Positions 28,847-37,198 of a stretch of 64,000 bases of DNA are shown one piece after another. The DNA is from Treponema sp. (GTDB taxonomy: Bacteria; Spirochaetota; Spirochaetia; Treponematales; Breznakiellaceae): the NCBI GenBank assembly GCA_031266775.1, contig JAISAQ010000061.1:1-64000 (forward strand), read 5' to 3'. A program made the translations under genes and the position numbers. The notes below the pieces were generated by a model. The model worked only from the letters and a program-made list of their open reading frames with translations. It was not told the DNA's origin and did not search any database. The stretch's first letter is position 1; every line of letters starts with the position of its first letter.

Positions 28847-29045
28847 GGGCCCGCGCAAGGGATAGGAGCAGAAATACCGGAAGCCCGGGGCTGAGGAATT
28901 GGAGCGGATAGCCCGGTCTGGCCGAAGGCCAGATGCGCCCAAAAAGAAGCTTGGGACCGGAAAAAGGATCTTGACCAGATAAGGAACCTGGGCTACATTT
29001 ATAGATGTGGGGATTGCCCTACAGAGCCATGCAATAGAGGGGCGT
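28847..29045. other. Structured intergenic block joined to the Rpn remnant
   Basis: On the plus strand AGGGATAG (28858-28865) and CGGATAGCCC (28905-28914) bracket a GC-rich segment, and a perfect hairpin TCTGGCC-GAA-GGCCAGA (28917-28933) follows. I have seen similar GGGATAG...GGATAGCCC blocks between genes in unrelated bacteria but cannot name the family. It may be a structured RNA of a mobile element. No convincing gene lies in it. Confidence 0.35.
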
Positions 29046-29621
29046 TTAACCTGCAGGGGTTGGCGCAGTGCCTGAGCATGGCTCTATTTTTATATTTTCA
29101 AGATAATGGTGGTAATATTTATCGCCGTATGGTTTTGTCTTCTTAACGGTGTTAATGGCCGCAAAAGATGTCCCGTTTACTACACATTCATAGATAAAAT
29201 AAGAAAAATTCTCTATATTTGGCCGTCTTTTTTCATCTGGTGCATCATGGTCAAAGGAAGAATTTTCGAGCAGCTCGTCCAAAATTTTAATAGAAAGTAC
29301 CTGTTCACGGGTTTTCGACTTCATTTTCCATTCACCCAGACCGTCATTGGATACCTTTATTGTCCGTCCGGTTGCCTTATTGGCAAATTCTTTGCCCAGG
29401 AAGTGCCGACGGGCGTAATCCAAGCATACTTTTTTGAGTTCCACCACGGAAAGGAGCTTTTCGTCTTTATTTTCAGTTGCTGTAGCCTTCTCCTCCACCT
29501 TTCTGTCCTCCGTCGCATACACATTCACAGCCTGTCCCTTGGCTTGTTCTCTTGCCAGCCATTCCAGGGAACTGATAAGCCGTTCAAGCCCAAGGTTGAT
29601 ACTGCGATATTCAGATTTTAT
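29046..29621 (-). pseudogene. Fragment of a phage/mobile-element polyvalent protein domain
   Basis: About 191 codons open from a TAA (29624-29622) with no ATG near the 5' end; the first usable start is GTG at 29528, inside apparently coding sequence (SINLGLERLISSLEWLAREQ before it). The product has YARRHFLGKEFANKATGRTI, then REQVLSIKILDELLE, RRPNIENFSYFIYE, NGTSFAAINTVKKT and KYYHHYLENIKIE. This order resembles the LPD/Barnase-EndoU-RelE-like domains of large polyvalent proteins in phages and conjugative elements. It is much shorter than a polyvalent protein and lacks a proper start, so I read it as a detached domain left by an integrated element. It is AT-rich compared with parB next to it. 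Confidence 0.55.
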
Positions 29622-29673
29622 TTAAATCATAGCATCTTCGCGGTAAAAAAATTCTGTGGGCCACGTGTAGCCA

Positions 29674-30585
29674 TTATCCCCCCAGAATTTCGTAAAGCCG
29701 TTCCAAATCTTCCATAGAATAGTAGTCAATATGAATACGGCCCTTGTCAAGATCGCCGTCTATGATCACCCTGGTTCCCAATTTTCCGATGAATTTTTCC
29801 TCCATGGCTTTCAGTTCCGGCGCGCGGCGGGCGGCGCTTCCTCCCGCGCCTTTCTTGCCGCCCGGCGCGGCAGCTTTGTCCTTGGAAGCGTCCTGGTTAA
29901 GGGCCGCGGCCCGTTTTTCGGCGTCACGGACGGTAAGATCCTGCTTGATTATTTCATCAAAGAGAAGTTCCTGGCCCTTTTCATCCGGAACGGCCAGTAC
30001 GGCCCTGGCATGACCCGGCGACAGGCTGCCGTTTTCAAGGCCGTCCCTGATCTTCCGGGGAAGTTTGAGGAGCCGCAGGGCATTCGCCACAGTAGACCGG
30101 TTTCTGCCGACCCTGGCGGACACCTCGTTCTGGGAAAGGCCGGCGGCCTCCATGAGGCGCCTGTAGGCAAGGGCCTCCTCTATGGGGTTAAGATTTGCCC
30201 GCTGTATGTTTTCCACAAGGGAAACTTCCATGCGCTTCTCTTCCGAATAGGAACGGAGTATCACAGGCACGCTGGAAAGGCCCGCGATGCGCGCCGCCCG
30301 GCACCGCCGTTCCCCGGCCACGATCGTATAATTCCCCCCTTCCGCTTCTTCGGCAATAACCGGCTCTATAATTCCGTGTTCCCGTATAGAATCGGCCAGA
30401 TCCCGCAGTTCCGCCTCGTCAAAATGCCTGCGGGGCTGATCGGGGTTCGGCTGCAGCTTTTCCAGATCGATAAAAAGCTCCCGGCCCGGATGCCAGATGT
30501 CCGCCTGGGGGGAAGAAGATCCGCCGTCCTCTCCCCGCGGCAGGAGGGCGTCAAGCCCCTTGCCCAGCCCGTGTTTAGGCGCCAC
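29674..30585 (-). CDS. parB: ParB chromosome-partitioning protein
   Basis: A 303-residue CTP-dependent DNA clamp. The N-terminal ParA-stimulating segment (APKHGLGKGLDALLPRG) is followed by the ParB nuclease-like domain (LQPNPDQPRRHFDE, GERRCRAARIAG with the CTP-binding GERR box, ENIQRANLNPIEEA) and the helix-turn-helix (GLSQNEVSARVGRNRSTVANALRLL). The C-terminal dimerisation domain ends DYYSMEDLERLYEILGG. I start it at the GTG at 30585, which yields the conserved N-terminus and has GAGGTGG upstream; a longer open frame would add about 53 unlikely residues. It overlaps parA by 11 nt. No clear parS site was recognised in the window. Confidence 0.96.
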   Translation of the reverse strand: MAPKHGLGKGLDALLPRGEDGGSSSPQADIWHPGRELFIDLEKLQPNPDQPRRHFDEAELRDLADSIREHGIIEPVIAEEAEGGNYTIVAGERRCRAARIAGLSSVPVILRSYSEEKRMEVSLVENIQRANLNPIEEALAYRRLMEAAGLSQNEVSARVGRNRSTVANALRLLKLPRKIRDGLENGSLSPGHARAVLAVPDEKGQELLFDEIIKQDLTVRDAEKRAAALNQDASKDKAAAPGGKKGAGGSAARRAPELKAMEEKFIGKLGTRVIIDGDLDKGRIHIDYYSMEDLERLYEILGG

Positions 30586-31333
30586 GACGCGCCACCTCTT
30601 CGGCAAGGCTCCTGTACGCCTTTGCGCCCGGACACTGGGGATCGTAGAGCGAAATGGGAAGCCCGTGCGAAGGCGCCTCGGAAAGCCGGACATTCCGGGG
30701 GATGATCGTCGAAAAAACCCTGTTTTTGAAGTAGGCGCTGACATTCCTCACAACATCCTGGGCAAGGCGTGTCCGGGGATCGTACATGGTAAAGAAGATT
30801 CCCCCTATGTTAAGCGGGGGGTTGACGCTTTTCTGAATGCGTTTAACGGTCTGCAAAAGAAGGGAAAGCCCCTCCATGGCGAAATACTCGCACTGCATGG
30901 GTATAAGTACCGCGTCGGCGGCGGCCATGCCGTTAATGGTAAGGACCCCCAGCGAGGGGGGACAGTCAATGAGGATGTACTCGTAGCGGTCACGGATGGG
31001 GGCCAGTGCCTTTTTAAGGAAAAGATCCCGGTCGTTCTGTTCTATAAGCTCAACCGCGGCCCCGGAAAGGTCTATACTGGCGGGTATTACTTCAAGGGCG
31101 GGAATCCTGGTGCGCCGTATTGTTTCCCCCACGCCGGCTTTTCCGGCAAGAAGTTCGTAGATCCCCGGCCTGAAAGGCGCGGCCCCTATGCCGCTTGAAA
31201 GGTTCGCCTGCGGGTCAAAATCCACGAGCAGCACGGATTTTCCCGCTTCCGCGAGGTATGCTCCAATATTAAGGGCGGAAGTTGTCTTCCCCACCCCCCC
31301 TTTCTGGTTTACAAATACATGGATCCTTCCCAT
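30575..31333 (-). CDS. parA: ParA/Soj chromosome-partitioning ATPase
   Basis: A 252-residue Walker-type ATPase that moves or segregates ParB-bound origins. The deviant Walker A is NQKGGVGKTT near residues 8-17, switch regions VDFDPQANLSSG and LIDCPPSLGVLT follow, and the C-terminus contains RNVRLSEAPSHGLPISLYDP, all typical of chromosomal Soj. The ATG at 31333 gives the expected MGRIHVFVNQKGG. It has no Shine-Dalgarno; a TATACT hexamer lies exactly 6 nt upstream, predicting a leaderless mRNA. Divergent from the Cof-type HAD gene, whose start is only 72 bp away. Proximity to the replication origin is possible but no origin is seen. Confidence 0.96.
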   Translation of the reverse strand: MGRIHVFVNQKGGVGKTTSALNIGAYLAEAGKSVLLVDFDPQANLSSGIGAAPFRPGIYELLAGKAGVGETIRRTRIPALEVIPASIDLSGAAVELIEQNDRDLFLKKALAPIRDRYEYILIDCPPSLGVLTINGMAAADAVLIPMQCEYFAMEGLSLLLQTVKRIQKSVNPPLNIGGIFFTMYDPRTRLAQDVVRNVSAYFKNRVFSTIIPRNVRLSEAPSHGLPISLYDPQCPGAKAYRSLAEEVARRGA

Positions 31334-31339
31334 GCCGAC

Positions 31340-31345
31340 AGTATA
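31340..31345 (-). promoter_or_regulatory. -10 element abutting parA (leaderless geometry)
   Basis: Minus-strand TATACT (31345-31340) is followed by six bases (GTCGGC) and the parA ATG. The -35 region is weak, with nothing closer to consensus than TAGTAT or AGTATT at 17-18 bp. The element is back to back with the divergent promoter at 31370-31399. Confidence 0.55.
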
Positions 31346-31369
31346 CAACAAAACGGGCAAAAAATACTA

Positions 31370-31399
31370 TTGAAAACCGGCGGGAGATGGGGTTATTCT
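31370..31399 (+). promoter_or_regulatory. Promoter placing a leaderless start at 31406
   Basis: TTGAAA (31370-31375), an 18-bp spacer and TATTCT (31394-31399) are followed by six bases (ATAGAC) and the ATG at 31406. GGAGATGGGG lies too far upstream (about 13 nt or more) to serve as a good ribosome site. Confidence 0.65.
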
Positions 31400-31405
31400 A
31401 TAGAC

Positions 31406-32233
31406 ATGACGCCCGTTCGTTTACTGGCCCTTGATCTGGACGATACCCTGCTCCGTTCGGATCTTACCATTTCGTACCGTACCCGCAACGTCATTAAACG
31501 GGCGGAAGCGGAGGGGGTCGCCGTGATCCTGGCCTCCGGCCGCGCCCCGGCGGCGATGGAGCGTTTTTCCCGCCTTTTGGGGATGCACAAGAATCCCGGT
31601 TACCTTATCTGCGGCAACGGGACGGTGATACGGGAAAGCCATACGGGAAACGTGGTGTACGAATCGCGCATAAAAGAGGGGCCGGCCCTGACCGCCTACG
31701 ATTTAGCGGCCGCGGAGGGTTTTGCCGTTCAGATCTACGAGGACGACATTATCTATATATCCCGGTCCAACGAATTTGCCGACGCCGATCAGAAGCTCAC
31801 GGGGCTCAGGCAGGTGGTGGTGGAGAATTTCAGGGCCATGGTGGCCGGCGGGGTTTACAAGCTGATCATTCCCGGGGATCCCATGCTGCTTGGCCCGCTG
31901 GAAAGCATTATAAGAACCTATCTGGGAAAAGAAATTACCCTCTTTACCAGCAAACCCTATTTTCTGGAAATTCTTCCCGCGGAAACCGACAAGGGATCCG
32001 CGCTTGCCAGGGTGGCGAAACTGGCCGGCGTGGAAAGGGAGGAGGTTCTTGCCATTGGGGATTCGATGAACGACGAAGCCATGATCCGCTGGGCAGGGAT
32101 GGGAGTTGCCATGGTAAACGGGGATGAACGAATCAAAAATATCGCGAGCCTTGTAACCGAAAAGTCCAATGACGATGACGGCGTCGCCGAGGTTATCGAA
32201 AAGTACGTTTTAAGGAAGGGACGGCGGGCATGA
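31406..32233 (+). CDS. Cof-type HAD hydrolase
   Basis: A 275-residue HAD-IIB phosphatase. The nucleophile motif is LLALDLDDTLLRSD, motif II ILASGRAPAAM, motif III SALARVAKLAG with its Lys upstream (EILPAETDKGSALA), and motif IV AIGDSMNDEAMIRWAGMGVAM. The C2b cap lies between. Members dephosphorylate sugar phosphates, FMN or pyridoxal phosphate; the exact substrate is open. The ATG at 31406 is preferred over an upstream in-frame ATG at 31319 that would add 29 unlikely residues and run into the parA promoter. It overlaps the CBS-HATPase gene (ATGA) and so heads a four-gene cluster. Confidence 0.92.
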   Translation: MTPVRLLALDLDDTLLRSDLTISYRTRNVIKRAEAEGVAVILASGRAPAAMERFSRLLGMHKNPGYLICGNGTVIRESHTGNVVYESRIKEGPALTAYDLAAAEGFAVQIYEDDIIYISRSNEFADADQKLTGLRQVVVENFRAMVAGGVYKLIIPGDPMLLGPLESIIRTYLGKEITLFTSKPYFLEILPAETDKGSALARVAKLAGVEREEVLAIGDSMNDEAMIRWAGMGVAMVNGDERIKNIASLVTEKSNDDDGVAEVIEKYVLRKGRRA

Positions 32234-33168
32234 GCGTTGAAACTCCCGATATACCCATCAGCACCGTCGATTCCCCTTCCGCGGTTCTGGAACTTATTTA
32301 CCAACTCAAGGTTAAGGACGTCATGGTAAGCGCGGTGATCTGCGCCAAAAAAGACAGCACCCTCCGCCATATACAGGCCGTTATGCGGGAGAATTACATT
32401 ACCGGCGTGCCCATTGTCGAAGAACAGCATATTATGGGGATTATTTCCATTGAGGATATTATCAACGCCCTGGATCAGGGCTTTATTGAACATACGGCGG
32501 AAATGCACATGACGCGGAATGTCATTGTTCTTGAAGAAGACATGCCCCTTTCTTTCGCCATTTCCTACCTTAACAAGTACCGCTACGGCCGTTTTCCCGT
32601 GATCAACAAAAAACAGGAGCTTACCGGCATTCTTACATCCAAAGATGTCATTGGTACGCTGCTTGCGGAAATGAACCGCGAGGTTCTAAGGCTCGAAAAG
32701 ATGCACAACAGCGCGGGCGGATCTTCATCGCCCTATTCGGAAATGGAATTTACCACGACCCGCTACGATTTTGAAACCGCCGGGCGGGCTTCTACCGAGA
32801 TAAAAAAGGCCCTGAAACAGCGGGATTTTGATCCCAAGGTGATACGCCGGGTTGCCATTGCCAGTTATGAACTGGAGATAAACCAGGTGGTCCACTCGCA
32901 CGGGGGTACGATAAGCTGCTCCATACAGCCCGACAAGATTACGATCATCGCCGCCGATACGGGGCCGGGAATAGAAGACGTGAATCTTGCCTTGCAGGAA
33001 GGCTGGTCAACGGCAAATGAGTGGATACGTTCCCTTGGCTTTGGCGCCGGCATGGGACTTGCCAATACCAAGCGCGTCTCCGACGAATTTACGATTAATT
33101 CGGCGCCCGGTTCGGGAACCAGGGTGCGATCGGTGATGTGCGTTAATTCCCCCAAGGACGAAGCATGA
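32230..33168 (+). CDS. CBS-pair protein fused to an anti-sigma-type HATPase domain
   Basis: A 312-residue signalling protein. Two CBS domains occupy about residues 28-155 (VKDVMVSAVICAKKDSTLRHIQAVMRENYITGVPIV, then RFPVINKKQELTGILTSKDVIG), which usually sense adenine nucleotides. Residues 175-310 are a GHKL/SpoIIAB-like ATPase: N-box ASYELEINQVVHSHGG, DTGPGIED, and GFGAGMGLANTKRVSDEF. No histidine phosphoacceptor domain is present, so it looks like an anti-sigma or switch kinase. It is followed by DRTGG and PHP genes; I recall the same trio near hydrogenase or Complex-I-like genes in clostridia, though no hydrogenase is in this window. AAGGAAGGG and an ATGA overlap support the start. Confidence 0.88.
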   Translation: MSVETPDIPISTVDSPSAVLELIYQLKVKDVMVSAVICAKKDSTLRHIQAVMRENYITGVPIVEEQHIMGIISIEDIINALDQGFIEHTAEMHMTRNVIVLEEDMPLSFAISYLNKYRYGRFPVINKKQELTGILTSKDVIGTLLAEMNREVLRLEKMHNSAGGSSSPYSEMEFTTTRYDFETAGRASTEIKKALKQRDFDPKVIRRVAIASYELEINQVVHSHGGTISCSIQPDKITIIAADTGPGIEDVNLALQEGWSTANEWIRSLGFGAGMGLANTKRVSDEFTINSAPGSGTRVRSVMCVNSPKDEA

Positions 33169-33199
33169 CCGCACAGGCGCGCGGCGCGGGAAGTCCCGC

Positions 33200-33538
33200 G
33201 TGACCATACATGAAGCCGCCTTGGCCCTGGGATGCGAGATCGTGCAGGATCAGTTCGGCGACGGGGATCTTGCCGGCGCCTATACGTCGGATCTGCTTTC
33301 CGACGTCATGGCAAACGCGAAAGACGGGGGCGCCCTGATCACCATACAGGCCCATAAAAACACGGTGGCGGTGGCGACGCTGGTGAATATTACAGCGATC
33401 ATCGTCTGTAATTCCCGCCCCATTCCCCAGGACATGCTGGATTCGGCAAAAGATGAAGGAATAGCCGTACTTCTGACAAGGGAAAACCAGTTTACCGTTT
33501 CCGGAAAACTCTATGCCGCTCTTGGCCGATCTGCATAA
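33200..33538 (+). CDS. DRTGG-domain protein
   Basis: A 112-residue stand-alone DRTGG domain (IHEAALALGCEIVQDQFGDGDLAGAYTSDLLSDVMANAKDGGALITIQAH). In other proteins this fold accompanies CBS domains or phosphotransacetylase and is thought to sense a ligand. The start is GTG; it overlaps the right arm of a hairpin (CGCGGGA, AG, TCCCGCG at 33185-33200), so translation could be structure-controlled. No strong ribosome site is seen. It overlaps the PHP gene by 26 nt and follows the CBS-HATPase gene by 31 bp. Confidence 0.85.
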   Translation: MTIHEAALALGCEIVQDQFGDGDLAGAYTSDLLSDVMANAKDGGALITIQAHKNTVAVATLVNITAIIVCNSRPIPQDMLDSAKDEGIAVLLTRENQFTVSGKLYAALGRSA

Positions 33539-34295
33539 CCATTCCTGCCTTTCTCCCTGCGGTTCGCTGGATCTTTCGCCGAGGCTTCTTGTTGAACTGG
33601 CCGCGGCAAAGGGGGTGCGCCTTCTTGCCCTGACGGATCACAATTCAAGCCTCAACTGCCCCGCGTTCGCAAAGCTCTGTCCCCGTTACGGGATCATCCC
33701 CCTTTTCGGCATGGAGGCTACCACGCAGGAGGAAATTCACGTCCTCTGCCTCTTTAGCGGCCTTGAAGAAGCCCTTGCGTTTGGCGAATACGCCTACAGC
33801 ATCATCATGCCCCTGCCAAACGATCCTGAAAAAACCGGAGATCAGGTCTACGTTGACGAAGATGACAATATTGAAGGCGAAGTTGAATATTTTCTTCCCA
33901 ACGCGCTGGATCTGGGTATTGACGGCATAGGCGCACAGGCGGCCGCCTTCGGCGGCATCATCATTCCCGCCCACGTGGACCGCGCGGCCTTTTCCATGAC
34001 AAGCCAGCTTGGCGCTGTGGTCGAAGGCCCCTGGGCGGCGGTGGAATGTGTCCGTATTCCGCCGCGCACAGGAGCGCCCCCCCAGGGCGGGGAAGCGTCC
34101 CTGCTTGACACGCTCGGCTATCCCCTTACTACGTCTTCGGACGCCCACTACCCCGAGCACGTTGCCCGCCGTCCCTTTGAGCTTGATACCTGCGCCGAAG
34201 AACTGCAGCCCGGAGGGCCCGGAACGAAAGCGGATCTTGAGGTTCTGAAACAGGCGCTGGCAAAAAGGCCAAGGCTGAAAGAGCCTTCTTCCTGA
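33513..34295 (+). CDS. PHP-domain phosphoesterase
   Basis: A 260-residue metal-dependent phosphoesterase or nuclease of the PHP superfamily. Metal-ligand motifs are DLHNHSCLSPCG (His8 and His10), LLALTDHNSSLN, FGMEATTQEEIHVL (Glu and His), IIPAHVDR and the final SSDAHYPEHV. An acidic insertion (VDEDDNIEGEVEYF) separates the second and third parts. The usual substrate of this stand-alone group is unknown; related enzymes cleave nucleotides (pAp phosphatase) or histidinol phosphate. It overlaps the DRTGG gene by 26 nt, implying coupled synthesis with the CBS-HATPase-DRTGG set. Confidence 0.88.
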   Translation: MPLLADLHNHSCLSPCGSLDLSPRLLVELAAAKGVRLLALTDHNSSLNCPAFAKLCPRYGIIPLFGMEATTQEEIHVLCLFSGLEEALAFGEYAYSIIMPLPNDPEKTGDQVYVDEDDNIEGEVEYFLPNALDLGIDGIGAQAAAFGGIIIPAHVDRAAFSMTSQLGAVVEGPWAAVECVRIPPRTGAPPQGGEASLLDTLGYPLTTSSDAHYPEHVARRPFELDTCAEELQPGGPGTKADLEVLKQALAKRPRLKEPSS

Positions 34296-34332
34296 ACTTT
34301 TTTTGGATTCCGTCCGCCGGAATGTGCCGATA

Positions 34333-35553
34333 ATGACACAGATCATGTTTTCAGGAAAAACCGGAACGCTTGCCGCCGTATGCCTCCTCCTTTCGGGGCG
34401 CCTTTTTGCCGCCGCTCCCATCCTGCTTGAGGGTACGCATACCTCCGCACAGGCGGAATCCGGGGCCAGAGCGGCGGAAACGCGGTTCAGGGTAGTCGCG
34501 GCGGCGGAAAAATACCGGGGAACCCGCTACCGTTACGGGGGCATCGACGATCAGGGGTTTGACTGTTCGGGCCTTGTCTACCGGAGTTTCAGGGACGCGC
34601 TTTCGGTATCCGTGCCCCGCACCACGGGGGGACTTTATGCCTGGGCGGAAAAAATAAGCGACGGGGAAATGGAAACCGGCGATCTGCTCTTCTTTAGAAC
34701 CACGTCCGCGAAAACCGTTTCCCATGTGGGAATCTACGCCGGAAACGGCCGCTTTATCCATTCCGCGTCGGAAGGTCCCCAAACCGGGGTAATATATTCG
34801 GATTTAAGCGAAAAATACTGGAGCAGAACCTACGCCGGAGCGGGAAGAGCCCTGCCGCCGGGAGGGAGCCTTGATCCACAGATCCCCGCGGAAACGGCCG
34901 TTATAACAGAGACCCGTCTTAACGGCGTGGACGGCGCGGTGCGGCCCGGAGCGGACAACTCAGGCAGCAGGGTCAGGCCCGGCCCGGCGCTGCCTGACGG
35001 CGGCAAAGACGGCAAAGACAAGGAAGAGGATTCGTTCGAGTTCGGAACATACCGCATGGGAATAGGGATTGCCCCTTCATGGAACGGCTTCCTCAAAAAC
35101 GGGTTTCCCATACGGGGAACAGCCGGGTATATACGCGTAGCCGCCGAAACGCACACATGGAAACGGCCCGTGCTGCTGGGACTGGAACTGCGGCCTGAGT
35201 GGGACAAGACGCTGGGCGTATTCCGCCTTCCTGTGACCTTTTCCGCGGGTTTTGACGACAGACTCAGGATCTTTTTGGGCCCGTCTTTCAGTTTCGGCGA
35301 TCCGGTACTACAGACGGAAAACGGAGAACGGCGCTACCGGGGAGGAACCGCGTGGCTGGGAGCGGCGGGCATCTCCGCCGCCCCGTTTTCCTGGAATGTC
35401 AAACACGGCGTCCTGGCGCTGTACGGGGAATTTGCCTGGCAGTCCTACTTCAGCAATTCGGCCGGAAAAAACTGGAACGCCGATATATGCGCCGGGCTGC
35501 GGTTTTCCACCGGATTGTGCTTCACCTGGAATTTATCCGCGCCATTGCGGTAA
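34333..35553 (+). CDS. NlpC/P60 peptidoglycan hydrolase with C-terminal beta-barrel-like domain
   Basis: A 406-residue exported protein. The signal peptide (VCLLLSGRLFAAAP region) is followed by an NlpC/P60 domain at about residues 50-155 with catalytic Cys78 in GFDCSGLVYRSF, His131 in SHVGIYAG and His143 in FIHSAS. These enzymes cut D-Glu-mDAP bonds in peptidoglycan. A polar linker (PGPALPDGGKDGKDKEED) leads to a final 180 residues of alternating strands (YRMGIGIAPSW, AAETHTW, LLGLELRPEW, AWLGAAGIS, ALYGEFAWQSYF, AGLRFSTGLCFTW) like an outer membrane barrel, ending in LSAPLR instead of Phe. Start choice is uncertain: I use 34333; 34345 would also give a signal peptide. It parallels the protease-barrel protein at 783. 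Confidence 0.85.
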   Translation: MTQIMFSGKTGTLAAVCLLLSGRLFAAAPILLEGTHTSAQAESGARAAETRFRVVAAAEKYRGTRYRYGGIDDQGFDCSGLVYRSFRDALSVSVPRTTGGLYAWAEKISDGEMETGDLLFFRTTSAKTVSHVGIYAGNGRFIHSASEGPQTGVIYSDLSEKYWSRTYAGAGRALPPGGSLDPQIPAETAVITETRLNGVDGAVRPGADNSGSRVRPGPALPDGGKDGKDKEEDSFEFGTYRMGIGIAPSWNGFLKNGFPIRGTAGYIRVAAETHTWKRPVLLGLELRPEWDKTLGVFRLPVTFSAGFDDRLRIFLGPSFSFGDPVLQTENGERRYRGGTAWLGAAGISAAPFSWNVKHGVLALYGEFAWQSYFSNSAGKNWNADICAGLRFSTGLCFTWNLSAPLR

Positions 35554-35583
35554 AAGCGCAAATCTGATACCGTAACAACTACA

Positions 35584-37191
35584 ATGACATTCGATATGGA
35601 TACCGTAAAGAATCTTCATCCTCTGGAAATACAGATCATCCTTGCGTATAAAAAAGATGATGAGCTGTGGGTTGAAAAGGTTGAACGCGATCTTGGCCTT
35701 AAAAGCGGGAACGGCAATCAGGCGCTTTCCTGGCTTGCGGGAAAGGGCATCGTCAGGGAGCTGCGCCGGGAAACGGAGGTGTTTTTTGAACTGACCGATC
35801 TGGGCCGCGAATGGAAAGAAAAGGGATCGCCTGCCGAACGCATTGTGGAACTGATACGGCTAAAGGGGAACCTTACCCTGCCTGAAATTGCCGGAAACCT
35901 CGGCATGGACAACAAAGATGCGGGAAGCGCCTTCGGCATTCTTTCCAAATCCGGCGTTCTTGCCATGGACGGGGAGAAACGGGTACGTATGGCGCTGTCC
36001 GCCGAAAACCTTAAAGACGGCCGTCCGGCAAAGGGCGAAGGGGCGGCGTACCTTGCGCTGATACGGGGCCTTCTGGATAAGGTGGCCGGGGAAGGGCGTA
36101 TCGCCGCCGCGGAACTTTCCGGGGCGGAAGAAGAGGCCATGGCGGGCATCGCCAAAAAGCGCGCCGCCGCCGGCGCTCCCTTTAGAGAGGCGGACCGGGA
36201 GCGGGTGATATACGGCTTCACCGTTGAAGGCGAAAAAGTCCCCGCCGGGGAAATTGCCGCGCTTCTTGAAAAGGCGGGAATAACAGGCGGCGAAACCGGC
36301 GTCCTTACCCCGGAAATGATCGCGGAAGGAAGCTGGAAGGGCAGGGCTTTCAGAGCCTACAACGTAAAAGTACCGCCGGTACGGCTCATTCCCGGACGTA
36401 CCAACCCCTATGCCGATTTTCTTGAAAACGTCAAAGACAAACTTGCTTCACTTGGTTTTGAAGAATTCGACGGTCCTTTGGTAGAAACGGAATTCTGGAA
36501 TTCCGACGCGCTCTTCATGCCCCAGTTCCATTCGGCCCGTGACATACACGATGTGTACCGCCTGTCCGATCCCGAAACGGCTGCGTCCATAGAAGAGCCA
36601 TGGCTTTCCAATGTAGCGGCTGCCCACGAAAACGGCGGCGGGACCGGAAGCCGCGGCTGGAATTACGCCTTTGACCGGGATTTTACGCGGCGGCTCATAC
36701 TGCGCAGCCAGGGCACCGTCCTTTCGGCAAAAACCCTTCCCCGCGCAAAAGTACCCGGCAAATATTTCGGCATAGTCCGCTGTTTCCGTTACGACAAGGT
36801 GGACGCCACCCATCTTCCCGATTTTTATCAGACCGAAGGAATTGTCCTTGGCGAGGAAGTGAATCTGCGGACGCTTTTGGGCATGCTTGAAATGTTCGCC
36901 GTTGAAGTGGCGGGCGCAAAAGAAGTCAAATATGTTCCCGGCTATTTTCCCTTTACCGAACCGTCCGTGGAAGTCCACATCAGGCATCCTGTCCTCGGCT
37001 GGTTTGAGCTGGGCGGTTCGGGTATCTTCAGGCCCGAAGTCACGTCTCCCCTTGGGGTGAATGTGCCCGTCGCCGCCTGGGGCATAGGCATAGACCGCAT
37101 GGCCCTCATGGCCCTTGGGCTCAACGACCTCCGGGAACTGTTCAGCTATGATCTTGAAAATGTGCGCCTAAGAAGGACAAGCGGCCAGTAA
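35584..37191 (+). CDS. pheS: Phenylalanyl-tRNA synthetase alpha subunit, archaeal/eukaryotic type
   Basis: A 535-residue class II synthetase subunit that charges tRNA-Phe. It has the long N-terminal winged-helix region (residues 1-160) of the archaeal/eukaryotic form, not the short bacterial coiled coil. Class II motifs are visible: FDGPLVETEFWNSDALFMPQFHSARDIHDVYRL, then FRYDKVDATHLPDFYQTEG and EPSVEVHIRHPVLGWFELGGSGIFRPEV, ending GIGIDRMALMALGLNDLRELF (motif 3). Spirochaetes are known to carry this horizontally acquired PheRS. No Shine-Dalgarno is visible before the ATG; an ATG at 35596 is another option. It lies 42 bp before pheT. Confidence 0.97.
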   Translation: MTFDMDTVKNLHPLEIQIILAYKKDDELWVEKVERDLGLKSGNGNQALSWLAGKGIVRELRRETEVFFELTDLGREWKEKGSPAERIVELIRLKGNLTLPEIAGNLGMDNKDAGSAFGILSKSGVLAMDGEKRVRMALSAENLKDGRPAKGEGAAYLALIRGLLDKVAGEGRIAAAELSGAEEEAMAGIAKKRAAAGAPFREADRERVIYGFTVEGEKVPAGEIAALLEKAGITGGETGVLTPEMIAEGSWKGRAFRAYNVKVPPVRLIPGRTNPYADFLENVKDKLASLGFEEFDGPLVETEFWNSDALFMPQFHSARDIHDVYRLSDPETAASIEEPWLSNVAAAHENGGGTGSRGWNYAFDRDFTRRLILRSQGTVLSAKTLPRAKVPGKYFGIVRCFRYDKVDATHLPDFYQTEGIVLGEEVNLRTLLGMLEMFAVEVAGAKEVKYVPGYFPFTEPSVEVHIRHPVLGWFELGGSGIFRPEVTSPLGVNVPVAAWGIGIDRMALMALGLNDLRELFSYDLENVRLRRTSGQ

Positions 37192-37198
37192 AAGGCCA

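Noticed and set aside
35545-35583. Leaderless promoter before pheS
   Set aside because: No -10 hexamer of comparable quality lies at 6-7 nt from the ATG; best matches (TAACAA, GATACC) have poor spacing to any -35.
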